Source of the DNA: UBA1413 sp964461455 | GTDB taxonomy: Bacteria > Bacteroidota > Bacteroidia > Bacteroidales > Prolixibacteraceae | Length of the DNA: 64,000 nucleotides | Assembly (NCBI GenBank): GCA_964461455.1 | Contig: CAYWUJ010000002.1 | Coordinates: 1-64,000 of the forward strand | Reading direction: 5' to 3' | In this document: positions 1 to 7,347 of the stretch, in pieces | How positions within the stretch are numbered: position 1 is the stretch's first letter | Layout: the number at the start of each line of letters is the position of its first letter | Translations under genes and position numbers: made by a program | Notes under the pieces: model-generated | What the model was told of the DNA's origin: nothing | Database searches by the model: none | What the model saw: the letters and a program-made list of their open reading frames with translations, nothing else

Positions 1-543
1 GGAACCATCATTTCTGATAGTTCCCATTTCACTGCATTCGACCGGAGTTTCCTGCGGTGTCAGGCTACGGTTATTTCAACCGGCTTCATTCCCCCCTGGT
101 TTGGCTTGCACCACCTTTCGGAAAATTCTGCCCTGCTCGTTCCTCACGGTGTATTACGATCGTGATTCGTGATGGTCCGTTGCTCCTCCTTGTGATTACT
201 CCTTCAGAGGCTTTGGCGGACAGAGCGCCCTTCTGAACTTCGTGCGGGCCGGCATTGCTGCCTTCCCTCCGACTGTGGTCCGTTGCGGGCTTGCACCCCT
301 GGCGGTCCCGGAAAGTCTTTCGGAAACCGGAGTCTCTTCTTTTCTTTCCGCCGTTAGGCTCAAACTTCCAAAGAACACCTTGCGATGGCTGGCGTTGGAC
401 GGCTCCTTCCGGTGTTACCCTTCATCGGCCGGCTCCGGCTCTTTCGGTAAACGGGCTTTCACCCGCGTGGTCAGTTCCCCAGTCCAATTAAGTTCTGCTT
501 CCCTTCTCTTACTTCCAGAGCTGTCTTTTATCGCTCACCTGAT
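1..543 (-). ncRNA. Large structured RNA candidate, copy 1
   Basis: This non-coding unit is homologous to 1621-2163. Over the first 132 bases the two copies differ at one position; toward the promoter they diverge more. Short open frames in the two copies do not correspond, so it is not a coding repeat. Read on the minus strand it has hairpins with GNRA loops (CGGGU-GAAA-GCCCG; CAUC-GCAA-GGUG at 376-387; GGGU-GCAA-GCCC at 287-298). Changes relative to copy 2 keep these stems paired. It starts just downstream of its own promoter (548-579), and its 3' hairpin lies at 1-25 on the window edge, so the tail is not visible. The class is unknown: a group II intron 5' part or a HEARO/omega-like RNA are alternatives, but no reverse transcriptase or IscB/IsrB gene is present. 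Confidence 0.6.
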
Positions 544-547
544 GTAT

Positions 548-579
548 CAAAGATATCACCCCCTGACGTCATCTCCAAA
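548..579 (-). promoter_or_regulatory. Bacteroidota promoter of ncRNA copy 1
   Basis: Read on the minus strand, TTTG (576-579) is followed by 20 bases and then TATCTTTG (548-555). This exactly fits the -33 TTTG / -7 TAnnTTTG pattern of the Bacteroidota primary sigma factor. The RNA unit begins with GGTGAGCG about 9 bases further on. The same boxes and spacing occur at copy 2, although the bases around them differ. Confidence 0.75.
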
Positions 580-629
580 CATTATGACAAATATTTCAGG
601 GGAAGTAGTGAACCGGTTATGCACCGGAG

Positions 630-649
630 TTATCAACAAATGTTGATAA
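630..649. repeat. Conserved palindrome upstream of ncRNA copy 1
   Basis: TTATCAACA and TGTTGATAA form 9-bp perfect inverted arms separated by two bases. It lies about 50 bp upstream of the -33 box of ncRNA copy 1. A perfect 22-bp version sits at the matching place upstream of copy 2, while the DNA between palindrome and promoter is poorly conserved. A protein-binding operator is the simplest reading. Confidence 0.6.
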
Positions 650-745
650 ACGGCGATCAGGGGGAGCAGGACTCAATATACATACCAGGCAATTCCCCGA
701 CAAGCTAAAAGCCCTTACGTACAATATTTTATACTGTCTTATACG

Positions 746-1564
746 CTACAATGGTTCGTTTTTACGGGCAATGACCACCAATTCCTGGTCGGCGTCAAAC
801 CAGGTGAGGCCCCGGCGGAACACCCTGTTCAGGAAAAAGGCAGGAGAGAAACCGCCTTTCATAAGGAGGGGATAGTTCTGAAGGACCACGGTGAAACCCT
901 GATGGGTGAGTAGTTTTTGGAGGGAGGAATAGTCGAAATAAACAAAATGTTCGGATCCCACACCCTGAAGGGAATAAAAGCGATGGTTGCCCCGCCCCTT
1001 TTCAGCACGGCGATAGCGGGAATTGGGCACCACTATCAGGAAAAGCCCGCCGGCATTCAGCATTTCATGACCCCACTGCATCACATAAAAGGGATCTTCA
1101 AAATGCTCCAGTACATGCTGCATAAATATCAGGTCAAATTTCTCCCCGCGGGCGCTGATCTCTTCCAGGGAGAGTGTTTCTGCATTCAGCCCCATATTTC
1201 TGCAATACTCAGTGGCATAGGTACTGATATCACTCCCCAGGTGACGGATTCCCCTGCGCCGGGCAGCCTCCAGGGTGTTTCCCACGGAACATCCCACTTC
1301 CAGCATACTGGTGATCGCCGGATGAACCTGCCGGGCCATATCGATCAGCCATCCCGATTTCCTGATCTTATGGTTCCTGTTTTTCAGGTAGTTCTTGGAA
1401 GCAAAATAGGAGTCGTCGTAATGCTTCACCAGGTGCAGTGAGGCGGGATCCCTCCATATGAGGCCGCAGGAACGGCACCGGATAAAACGAAGGTCTCCGT
1501 CTTCAGAATAGGGTTCCTGTGCCGAAGGGTCGCAACCGAGATGGCCGGTACATTTCAGAGTCAT
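746..1564 (-). CDS. Class I SAM-dependent methyltransferase with N-terminal Cys cluster
   Basis: The predicted 272-residue protein has an N-terminal cysteine cluster (C5, C11, C30, C33; CRSC pair), probably a small zinc ribbon. A Rossmann methyltransferase fold follows: SAM motif LEVGCSVGNTLEAA at about 88-100, then the LIFMQHVLEHFEDP segment typical of the type 11/12 families. The substrate cannot be told from sequence; relatives often act on sugars, lipids or cell-surface precursors. I chose ATG 1564 rather than the upstream in-frame start at 1648, because that extension runs back into the conserved hairpin of ncRNA copy 2 and a promoter (-7 TATATTTG at 1599-1606) lies between. The gene sits alone between the two ncRNA copies on the same strand. 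Confidence 0.8.
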   Translation of the reverse strand: MTLKCTGHLGCDPSAQEPYSEDGDLRFIRCRSCGLIWRDPASLHLVKHYDDSYFASKNYLKNRNHKIRKSGWLIDMARQVHPAITSMLEVGCSVGNTLEAARRRGIRHLGSDISTYATEYCRNMGLNAETLSLEEISARGEKFDLIFMQHVLEHFEDPFYVMQWGHEMLNAGGLFLIVVPNSRYRRAEKGRGNHRFYSLQGVGSEHFVYFDYSSLQKLLTHQGFTVVLQNYPLLMKGGFSPAFFLNRVFRRGLTWFDADQELVVIARKNEPL

Positions 1565-1598
1565 GCGTAACAGATGAGAAAGTGAGATCTGGTGGGGA

Positions 1599-1629
1599 CA
1601 AATATATATAAAACACAAATGGGAACAAT
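1599..1629 (-). promoter_or_regulatory. Promoter of the methyltransferase gene
   Basis: On the minus strand ATTG (1626-1629), 19 bases, then TATATTTG (1599-1606) gives a near-consensus -33 and perfect -7. Transcription would begin near 1593, leaving a leader of about 30 bases before ATG 1564. The -33 box lies inside the terminal hairpin of ncRNA copy 2, so the two elements are interlocked. Confidence 0.55.
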
Positions 1630-1646
1630 CATTTCTGATAGTTCCC
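1607..1646 (-). terminator. 3' hairpin / likely terminator of ncRNA copy 2
   Basis: The minus-strand transcript would end GGGAAC-U-AUCA-GAAA-UGAU-U-GUUCCC (1621-1646), a 10-bp interrupted stem with a GAAA loop. The tail AUUUGUGUUUUAU follows. The same hairpin with one change occurs at 1-25. The U tract is interrupted, so termination is inferred. Confidence 0.5.
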
Positions 1647-2163
1647 ATTTCACTGCATTCGACCGGAGTTTCCTGCGGTGTCAGGCTACGGTTATTTCAA
1701 CCGGCTTCATTCCCCCCTGGTTTGGCTTGCACCACCTTTCGGAAAATTCTGCCATGATCTTTCCTCACGGTGTGTTACGACCGTGGTTCATGATCGTCCG
1801 TTGCTCTTCTTCCGGATTTCTCCTTCTGAAGCCTTGGCGGACAGAGCGTCCTCTTGACATTCGTACGGGTGGCATTGCTGTCTCCCTCCGATTGTGGTCC
1901 GTTCCGGATTTGCACCCTTCCCGGTCCCGGAAAGTTTTCTGAAACCGAAGTCTCTTTATTCTCTTTCCTCTGTCAGACTCAACCTTCCAAAGAACACCTT
2001 GCGGTGACTGGCGTTTGTCGGCTTCTTCCGGTGTTACCCTTCATCGGCCGGCTCCGGCTCTCCCGGTAAGCGGGCTTTCACCCGTGCGGTCAGTTCCCCA
2101 GGCCATTTAAGTCCTGCTTCCCTTTCCCTTACTTTCAGAGCTGTTTTTTATCGCTCACCTGAT
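1621..2163 (-). ncRNA. Large structured RNA candidate, copy 2
   Basis: This is the second, apparently complete copy of the unit at 1-543. The boundaries rest on the promoter at 2168-2199 and the terminal hairpin at 1621-1646, giving a transcript of about 540 nt. GNRA-capped stems include CACC-GCAA-GGUG (1995-2006), GGGU-GCAA-AUCC (1906-1917) and CGGGU-GAAA-GCCCG. In the second of these, copy 1 reads GGGU/GCCC, so a G-C became G-U and a U-G became U-A with pairing preserved. I do not recognise tmRNA, RNase P, 6S or SRP. A group II intron lacking its protein would fit the density of GNRA hairpins, but having its own promoter and terminator argues for a free-standing RNA. Confidence 0.65.
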
Positions 2164-2167
2164 GTAA

Positions 2168-2199
2168 CAAATATAAGCACTCTTTTCCACATCTGCAAA
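2168..2199 (-). promoter_or_regulatory. Bacteroidota promoter of ncRNA copy 2
   Basis: On the minus strand TTTG (2196-2199) is followed by 20 bases and TATATTTG (2168-2175), a perfect match to the Bacteroidota vegetative promoter. The conserved RNA starts with GGTGAGCG about 9 bases later. Confidence 0.8.
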
Positions 2200-2249
2200 C
2201 TTTTCAACAACTATTTCACCTCAAAGAAACAAACCCGATATTCACACGG

Positions 2250-2271
2250 GTTATCAACAATTGTTGATAAC
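2250..2271. repeat. Perfect 22-bp palindrome upstream of ncRNA copy 2
   Basis: GTTATCAACAA joined to TTGTTGATAAC is a perfect palindrome of 22 bp. It is placed about 50 bp upstream of the -33 box of ncRNA copy 2, mirroring 630-649. It resembles a weak DnaA box on each arm but lacks the conserved C of TTATCCACA, so an operator is more likely. Confidence 0.65.
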
Positions 2272-2338
2272 ATGGATCCCCGGTCTGTTCAGCTCTTTTC
2301 CGGTCTTTCCCGGCAAGGGCCTGTCAACCTGACGGTTA

Positions 2339-3034
2339 TTAATCGTCGCGGCCGGTGAGCATGCTGACGTAGTAGAGCAGCATGGCCAGGGAGGAGAGGG
2401 CGGCGATGACATAGGTAGAGGCGGCCCATCCCAGGGCTTCCTTCGCCTTTCGCTGCGACATGGAGTTGGTAATGCCTGCCGAAGAGAGCCAGGCCAAAGC
2501 CCTGCGGCTGGCGTCGAACTCCACAGGAAGGGTGATAAAGGCGAAGAGGGTAAAAATGGTGTACCCGATCACAATGATGATCAGAGCCGTTTGCATGGGG
2601 ATCAGATTTCCCAGCAGGAAAGATCCGAAGAAGAGCACCATGAACATGATATTCATCACCTTGGAGGTCACATTCTGCACCGGCACCAGGGTACTGCGCA
2701 GTTCCAGCCAGGCATATCCCCGGGCATGCTGCAGGGCATGACCTGTCTCATGGGCGGCCACGGCAGCCGCCGCCACGCTGCGGCCGTTAAAAACATCGGG
2801 ACTCAGATTGACAGTCTTCGTCAACGGATTATAATGATCGGACAACTGTCCGGGCACCGAAGTGACCTTCACATCGTAGCAACCGTTTTCATTGAGCATC
2901 CTGCGGGCCAGTTCACTGCCGCTCAGATTCCCGGCAATGGGAATGGTGGAATACTCCCTGAATTTTGCCTTAAGCCGGTTCCCGGCAATCAGGCTCAGAA
3001 TAAAAAAGAAACCAAATATGATCCAAAGTAACAT
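2339..3034 (-). CDS. Membrane zinc metallopeptidase, YugP-like
   Basis: The 231-residue integral membrane protein belongs to the family called neutral zinc metallopeptidase (YugP, COG2738). An N-terminal membrane helix (about 1-18) is followed by a soluble part with the zinc-binding HETGH motif at 95-99, within AAHETGHALQH. Two or three further hydrophobic segments follow toward the C-terminus. Length is as usual for the family. The biological substrate is unknown. The gene is followed downstream by the palindrome of ncRNA copy 2 and preceded by the CDF transporter on the same strand with a 189-bp gap, in which I saw no clear promoter. Confidence 0.88.
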   Translation of the reverse strand: MLLWIIFGFFFILSLIAGNRLKAKFREYSTIPIAGNLSGSELARRMLNENGCYDVKVTSVPGQLSDHYNPLTKTVNLSPDVFNGRSVAAAAVAAHETGHALQHARGYAWLELRSTLVPVQNVTSKVMNIMFMVLFFGSFLLGNLIPMQTALIIIVIGYTIFTLFAFITLPVEFDASRRALAWLSSAGITNSMSQRKAKEALGWAASTYVIAALSSLAMLLYYVSMLTGRDD

Positions 3035-3223
3035 AACACTAACTTTTACTGATTCAACTTATACAACTAGGTCATTCTGTCAAATAAAATGCCAAAGAAC
3101 TGCTGAGAAACGGAGGACCCCGAAATGGCAAAATCAAGCGGTATGGCGTTACTCCACAAAGACAAATTGGCAGCCCCTCTTGTCTATGGCAACGGCTGAT
3201 CCGCTGACCATTTCCTTTTTGGA

Positions 3224-4135
3224 CTATTCATCGGTAACGTCGGGTTCAAAGAAGACCCATTGGATATCGGGATTGGCTTCCTTCAGGGCGGCTTCGCAGA
3301 GGTTAATGGCCCCAATCAGCTCATCGACCGAACCCGATGCCTTCATCCGGGCTTTCACCGCCACCATGATGCGGGGACCCAGCTGAATGGTAATCAGGTG
3401 AAGCACATGGTCAATTTCAGGCCTTGCTTCCAGGATTCGGCTGATCTGTTCCCGCGTCTCATCATCGGAGCTCTGGCCAATCAGCAGACTCTTTACCTTA
3501 TACGCCAGGAAGAAAGAGATGATAATCAGGAGAACGCCGATGCCGATGCTTCCCATGGCATCGAACACGGGGTTGCCCGTGATGACCGAGAGAACCACGG
3601 CGATCAGGGCAAAACTCAATCCCAGCAAGGCGGCCGTATCCTCACCCAGGACCACGATCAGCTCACTCTGGCGGCTCGTCTTCACCCATTTCCACAATGA
3701 CATGTTATGTTTGACCTTTTTGATCTGGGTGAGACAGCCCCACAGGGAAGCGGCCTCGAGCAGAAGGCTCAACGAGAGGACAGCCACCGCGATCATCGGA
3801 CTTCGCAATCCCTCATGCGCGCTGATCTTATGGATGCCCTCGTAAACGGAAAACAACCCGCCCATGCTGAACAGGATCAGGGCAACGATGAACGACCAGA
3901 AGTAGATCTCCTTTCCGTACCCCAGGGGATGCTCGGCGTCGGGACCTTTTTTTGCTGCCTTCAGCCCGAAAAACAGGAGTCCCTGGTTTCCGCAGTCGGC
4001 ATAGGAGTGAATGGCCTCGGCCAGCATGGCTCCGGAACCGGTAATGATGGCAGCGGCCGTCTTGGTGATGGCAATACCCAAATTGGCCAGCAAGGCAAAT
4101 AAAATCGATTTTACAGAAGAATCATGATGTGACAT
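3224..4135 (-). CDS. Cation diffusion facilitator family transporter
   Basis: This 303-residue cytoplasmic-membrane protein should export a divalent metal (Zn, Fe, Mn or similar) in exchange for protons. It shows the CDF pattern of six helices. Metal-site regions are HSYADCGNQG in helix 2 and EDTAALLGL in helix 5. The GYGKEIYFWSF segment joins helices 2 and 3, and there is a C-terminal cytoplasmic domain of about 90 residues. Metal specificity cannot be read safely; helix 2 has D-C-x-N-Q rather than the D-x-x-x-D of many zinc exporters. The start MSHHDSS fits the family length. It is divergent from the carbamate kinase gene. Confidence 0.9.
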   Translation of the reverse strand: MSHHDSSVKSILFALLANLGIAITKTAAAIITGSGAMLAEAIHSYADCGNQGLLFFGLKAAKKGPDAEHPLGYGKEIYFWSFIVALILFSMGGLFSVYEGIHKISAHEGLRSPMIAVAVLSLSLLLEAASLWGCLTQIKKVKHNMSLWKWVKTSRQSELIVVLGEDTAALLGLSFALIAVVLSVITGNPVFDAMGSIGIGVLLIIISFFLAYKVKSLLIGQSSDDETREQISRILEARPEIDHVLHLITIQLGPRIMVAVKARMKASGSVDELIGAINLCEAALKEANPDIQWVFFEPDVTDE

Positions 4136-4334
4136 GAAGCAACATTTTCAGGGTGTCAAACGGACAACAGAACGGTGCTGAAACAATCAACCAAATTACA
4201 CTTTTTCTTTTCACGAAGATGAGGAATGCAATTGTTTGAATCGGTTAAATTTCTTTTATTTGAGCAGTGGCCGGCATGTATTGCCGGGCCTGAGGAATGA
4301 CCTCTGAAACCTGTGAACTGTCATATACAAACCG

Positions 4335-5288
4335 ATGAGTAAATTAGCCGTCACCGCCCTGGGAGGCAACGCTCTTCTCCGGGAAAATGAAAAGGGAACC
4401 ATTGAGGAGCAGGAGGAGAATGCCGACGAAACCATTGAGAACCTCATTTTTCTTATCAGGGAGGGGTATGACCTGGTCATCACCCATGGCAACGGACCCC
4501 AGGTGGGGAACATCCTGATGCGGAATGACGCCGGCGAACTGATGTACAACATCGCCCCCATGCCCCTCGACATCTGCGTGGCCGATTCGCAGGGAGGAAT
4601 CGGGTACATGATCGAGCGGATGCTGAGAAATGTGCTCAATAAACATGGCATCCGCAAAAATGTGGTCACCCTGGTCAACATGGTAATGGTAGACCCTGAG
4701 GATCCTGCCTTCAGCAACCCGGTGAAAGGCATCGGCAAGATCTATCCCGAAGAGGAGGCCCGTAAACTGGAACAGGAAAAGAAATGGATCTTCAAGCCCT
4801 CGGGGAAAACCATGGGAGGCTTCCGCAGGGTGGTCCCCTCCCCTCAGCCAAAAGATATCATGAATAAGGAGGTGATTGAAGCCCTGGCCCGGGCCGGAAA
4901 TATCGTTATCGCTGCCGGCGGCGGGGGAATTCCCGTTTACTTCGACGCTCACCATAACGTGAGAACCGTTGACGCGGTCATCGACAAGGACCTGGCCTCC
5001 TCCCTCCTGGCCTCCCAGATCGGCGCCGACGAGCTCTATATCCTCACCGATGTGCCCTTTATCTTTAAAGACTTCGGAAAACCGACCCAGGAAAAACTGG
5101 AGTTCCTCGATTATGCCGATACCCTGAAGTACCTCGAATCAGGCACCTTCGGCGAAGGATCCATGGCGCCCAAAATCAGGGCCTGCCTCAATTTCATCGC
5201 CAACGGGGGGCAAAAGAGCGTGATCACCGAAGCTAAAAAGCTGGAAAACAAAAGCTACGGCTCAAAAATCACCATGCACTACGACTGA
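4335..5288 (+). CDS. arcC: Carbamate kinase
   Basis: The 317-residue cytoplasmic enzyme interconverts carbamoyl phosphate plus ADP with ATP plus carbamate/ammonia. The amino-acid kinase fold is clear: N-terminal ALGGNALL, THGNGPQVGN, AAGGGGIPV and DKDLASSLLA motifs. Its length is typical of ArcC. Directly downstream, after 113 bp, lies ornithine carbamoyltransferase, so the pair can form ATP from citrulline (arginine deiminase-type fermentation) or recycle carbamoyl phosphate. No arginine deiminase is in the window. Carboxyl-terminal motifs are intact. Confidence 0.95.
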   Translation: MSKLAVTALGGNALLRENEKGTIEEQEENADETIENLIFLIREGYDLVITHGNGPQVGNILMRNDAGELMYNIAPMPLDICVADSQGGIGYMIERMLRNVLNKHGIRKNVVTLVNMVMVDPEDPAFSNPVKGIGKIYPEEEARKLEQEKKWIFKPSGKTMGGFRRVVPSPQPKDIMNKEVIEALARAGNIVIAAGGGGIPVYFDAHHNVRTVDAVIDKDLASSLLASQIGADELYILTDVPFIFKDFGKPTQEKLEFLDYADTLKYLESGTFGEGSMAPKIRACLNFIANGGQKSVITEAKKLENKSYGSKITMHYD

Positions 5289-5369
5289 TACGAACAATCG
5301 TAAATCGTAAGTGAATAGTCTTAAATCGCAATTCTTACGTCTTTAGTCTTAATCGAAAACCAGGAACAT

Positions 5370-5377
5370 TAACTTTG
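5370..5377 (+). promoter_or_regulatory. -7 box of ornithine carbamoyltransferase gene
   Basis: TAACTTTG matches the Bacteroidota -7 element perfectly; no convincing TTTG lies 19-21 bases upstream. Transcription from about 5382 leaves a 20-base leader to ATG 5402 and excludes the in-frame TTG at 5375 as start. Confidence 0.5.
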
Positions 5378-5401
5378 TTGAAAACACCAAAAAAAATCGA
5401 T

Positions 5402-6400
5402 ATGGCATTCAATCTTAAAAACCGTAATTTTCTGAAGCTTCTTGATTTCGCCCCGCGTGAGATCGTCTTTTTGCTGGAACTGGCAGCAGACCTTAAAAAG
5501 GCCAAATATTCAGGAACGGAGCAGCAGATGCTCAGGGGCAGGAATATCGCCCTGATCTTCGAAAAGACCTCCACACGTACGCGCTGTGCCTTTGAGGTGG
5601 CGGCTTACGACCAGGGGGCTCATGTCACTTACCTGGGGCCTTCGGGAACGCAGATCGGCCAGAAGGAGTCGATGAAGGATACAGCCCGGGTGCTGGGAAG
5701 AATGTACGATGCCATCGAATACCGGGGTTACGGTCAGAAGATCGTGGAGGAGCTGGCGGCCTATGCCGGGGTGCCGGTATGGAATGGGCTGACCGATGAA
5801 TTTCACCCCACGCAGATCCTGGCCGACTTTCTCACCATGCAGGAACATTCCGACAAGCCGCTGTCGCAGATCAAATTCTGTTATCTGGGCGATGCCCGTA
5901 ACAATATGGGCAACTCCCTGATGGTAGGGGCTGCCAAAATGGGAATGGACTTCAGGGCGGCCGCTCCTGCGAACTGCCAGCCAACGGCTGAATTGCAGCA
6001 GACCTGCCGGGAAATCGCCGCCCACACCGGGGGGAAAATCCTGGTTACCGCCGATGTCGCGGAAGCCGTCAGGGATTGTGATTTCCTTTATACCGACGTA
6101 TGGGTCTCTATGGGAGAACCCGACCATGTGTGGGCCGAAAGAATCGCCCTTCTCCAGCCTTACCAGGTCAACCGGAAAACCATGGAACTCACCGGAAATC
6201 CCCGCTGCAAATTCCTCCACTGTCTGCCCGCATACCACAACCGCGAAACCAAAACGGGAGAACAGATTTATCAGAAATTTGGCATTGAAGCCATGGAAGT
6301 CACCGATGAGGTGTTCGAAAGCGAAGCCTCCATCGTTTGGGACGAAGCCGAAAACCGGATGCACACCATCAAGGCGGTCATGGTCGCCACACTGGCCTGA
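5402..6400 (+). CDS. argF: Ornithine carbamoyltransferase
   Basis: The 332-residue enzyme transfers the carbamoyl group between carbamoyl phosphate and ornithine/citrulline. The carbamoyl-phosphate site STRTR is at 57-61, and HPTQILADF and the ornithine signature HCLPAYH (about 272) are present, separating it from aspartate carbamoyltransferase. The start MAFNLKNRNFLKLLDF aligns with well-known OTC N-termini, so I use ATG 5402. It could be anabolic (argF) or catabolic (arcB). The neighbouring carbamate kinase and the ornithine aminotransferase at the window end make a degradative role plausible, but sequence alone does not decide. Confidence 0.93.
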   Translation: MAFNLKNRNFLKLLDFAPREIVFLLELAADLKKAKYSGTEQQMLRGRNIALIFEKTSTRTRCAFEVAAYDQGAHVTYLGPSGTQIGQKESMKDTARVLGRMYDAIEYRGYGQKIVEELAAYAGVPVWNGLTDEFHPTQILADFLTMQEHSDKPLSQIKFCYLGDARNNMGNSLMVGAAKMGMDFRAAAPANCQPTAELQQTCREIAAHTGGKILVTADVAEAVRDCDFLYTDVWVSMGEPDHVWAERIALLQPYQVNRKTMELTGNPRCKFLHCLPAYHNRETKTGEQIYQKFGIEAMEVTDEVFESEASIVWDEAENRMHTIKAVMVATLA

Positions 6401-6460
6401 AAAGGTAAACGGTGACCTGCGGTCCCGGTAACCGGTGCCTTCGGCCAGTATTCGGTTGTC

Positions 6461-6490
6461 CCGATCACCGATCACCGATCACCGATTACC
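6461..6490. repeat. Short tandem repeat of CCGATCA-type units
   Basis: Four 7-8-bp units of CGATCAC/CGATTAC run in tandem between the converging OTC and head-GIN genes. No protein or RNA function is suggested; a simple repeat in a gene junction. Confidence 0.5.
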
Positions 6491-6499
6491 ACAAGGGTG

Positions 6500-7198
6500 T
6501 CAGTACTCCTCCACTTTCCCCAGCCCTTCGATAATTCTGGAGATCTTTGGTGATCCCTTATAGGTCACCTTGCCCACGCCTTCGATCTTCACATCGAGGA
6601 GGTCAGTGGCGTGAACGCTGCCGAAGCCGACCCCTTCCACCCTGAAATACACCTCTTTGGAGGTCATCTCCCGGGCGTTGACATGGGCGGCGCCGGCGAC
6701 CCTTACCGAGAGGCTCCCTGTGATTCCCGACAAATCAAAAATGGCCCCTCCGTTGGTGACTACTTCGACAGAACGGGCCTTCATCTTCATGTTCACATGG
6801 GCTCCCCCGTCAACCAGGACACTGAAATCCCCCACTTCCACGAAACCATCGGTGACCAGTTTCATCCCTCCCCGGGCATGCAGGGAAGTGAGATCCCTGT
6901 ATCCGATGTGGAGTTCCATGCGGGTCAGGTTAAAATTGGGTTTGCGTACCGAAATCTCCAGGGTGGAACCGTGGGTTTCGACCTCCAGAGCATCGTAGAG
7001 GTCATCCGAAGGGGCGGTCACCTTCAGGTAGGGACTCTCTGTCTGATAGAGAAATACCTTGAAGTTCCCTTCAACAACGACTTTATCGAAACTGCCCACC
7101 TCGTAATTCCGTGAGTTTCCGTCATCACGACCTTCCGCAGGGGGATTTGCCTGAGCCAAAACCGGCAACAGGACCAGAAAGATCAGAAATTGTCTCAT
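6500..7198 (-). CDS. Head-GIN (DUF2807) domain secreted protein
   Basis: A 232-residue exported protein with signal peptide MRQFLIFLVLLPVLAQA and one DUF2807 domain, the 'putative auto-transporter adhesin, head GIN' family common in Bacteroidota. The body is made of short beta-strand repeats (FDKVVVEGNFKVFL near the start, repeated V-G-V/G-A patterns later), consistent with a single-stranded beta-helix. Function is unknown; surface or periplasmic location is inferred from the signal peptide. A -7 TATCTTTG lies on the minus strand at 7224-7231, 25 bases upstream of the start. Confidence 0.85.
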   Translation of the reverse strand: MRQFLIFLVLLPVLAQANPPAEGRDDGNSRNYEVGSFDKVVVEGNFKVFLYQTESPYLKVTAPSDDLYDALEVETHGSTLEISVRKPNFNLTRMELHIGYRDLTSLHARGGMKLVTDGFVEVGDFSVLVDGGAHVNMKMKARSVEVVTNGGAIFDLSGITGSLSVRVAGAAHVNAREMTSKEVYFRVEGVGFGSVHATDLLDVKIEGVGKVTYKGSPKISRIIEGLGKVEEY

Positions 7199-7223
7199 TG
7201 TTACTGGCTTTTATTCAATAAAA

Positions 7224-7254
7224 CAAAGATAGTGACCTGCCCTCTGCAAGCAAC
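7224..7254 (-). promoter_or_regulatory. Promoter of the head-GIN gene
   Basis: On the minus strand GTTG (7251-7254), 19 bases, TATCTTTG (7224-7231). The -7 is perfect and the -33 is 3 of 4. Confidence 0.5.
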
Positions 7255-7347
7255 GGATTACCGGCGAACAGGGGATTATCGGCGATAAAAGTGCCGATGT
7301 CGTCAACGGAATAAGATTTTCCCCAGCAGGTCAGCCGGGGCAGCAGG

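Noticed and set aside
242..646. Open reading frames inside ncRNA copy 1 (134 and 78 residues) and at 1592-1942 and 1854-2069 in copy 2
   Set aside because: The frames do not correspond between the two homologous copies and have no family features; the conservation pattern is that of structured RNA.
630..649. TTATCAACA as DnaA boxes of a replication origin
   Set aside because: Only two sites 1.6 kb apart, no DnaA gene or AT-rich unwinding region, and the key C of the box is missing.
1..2163. Insertion sequence or transposon formed by the direct repeats
   Set aside because: No transposase, terminal inverted repeats or target duplications were seen; the repeats carry promoters and terminators instead.
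6461..6490. CRISPR array
   Set aside because: Units are only 7-8 bp in direct tandem without spacers and no cas gene lies nearby.
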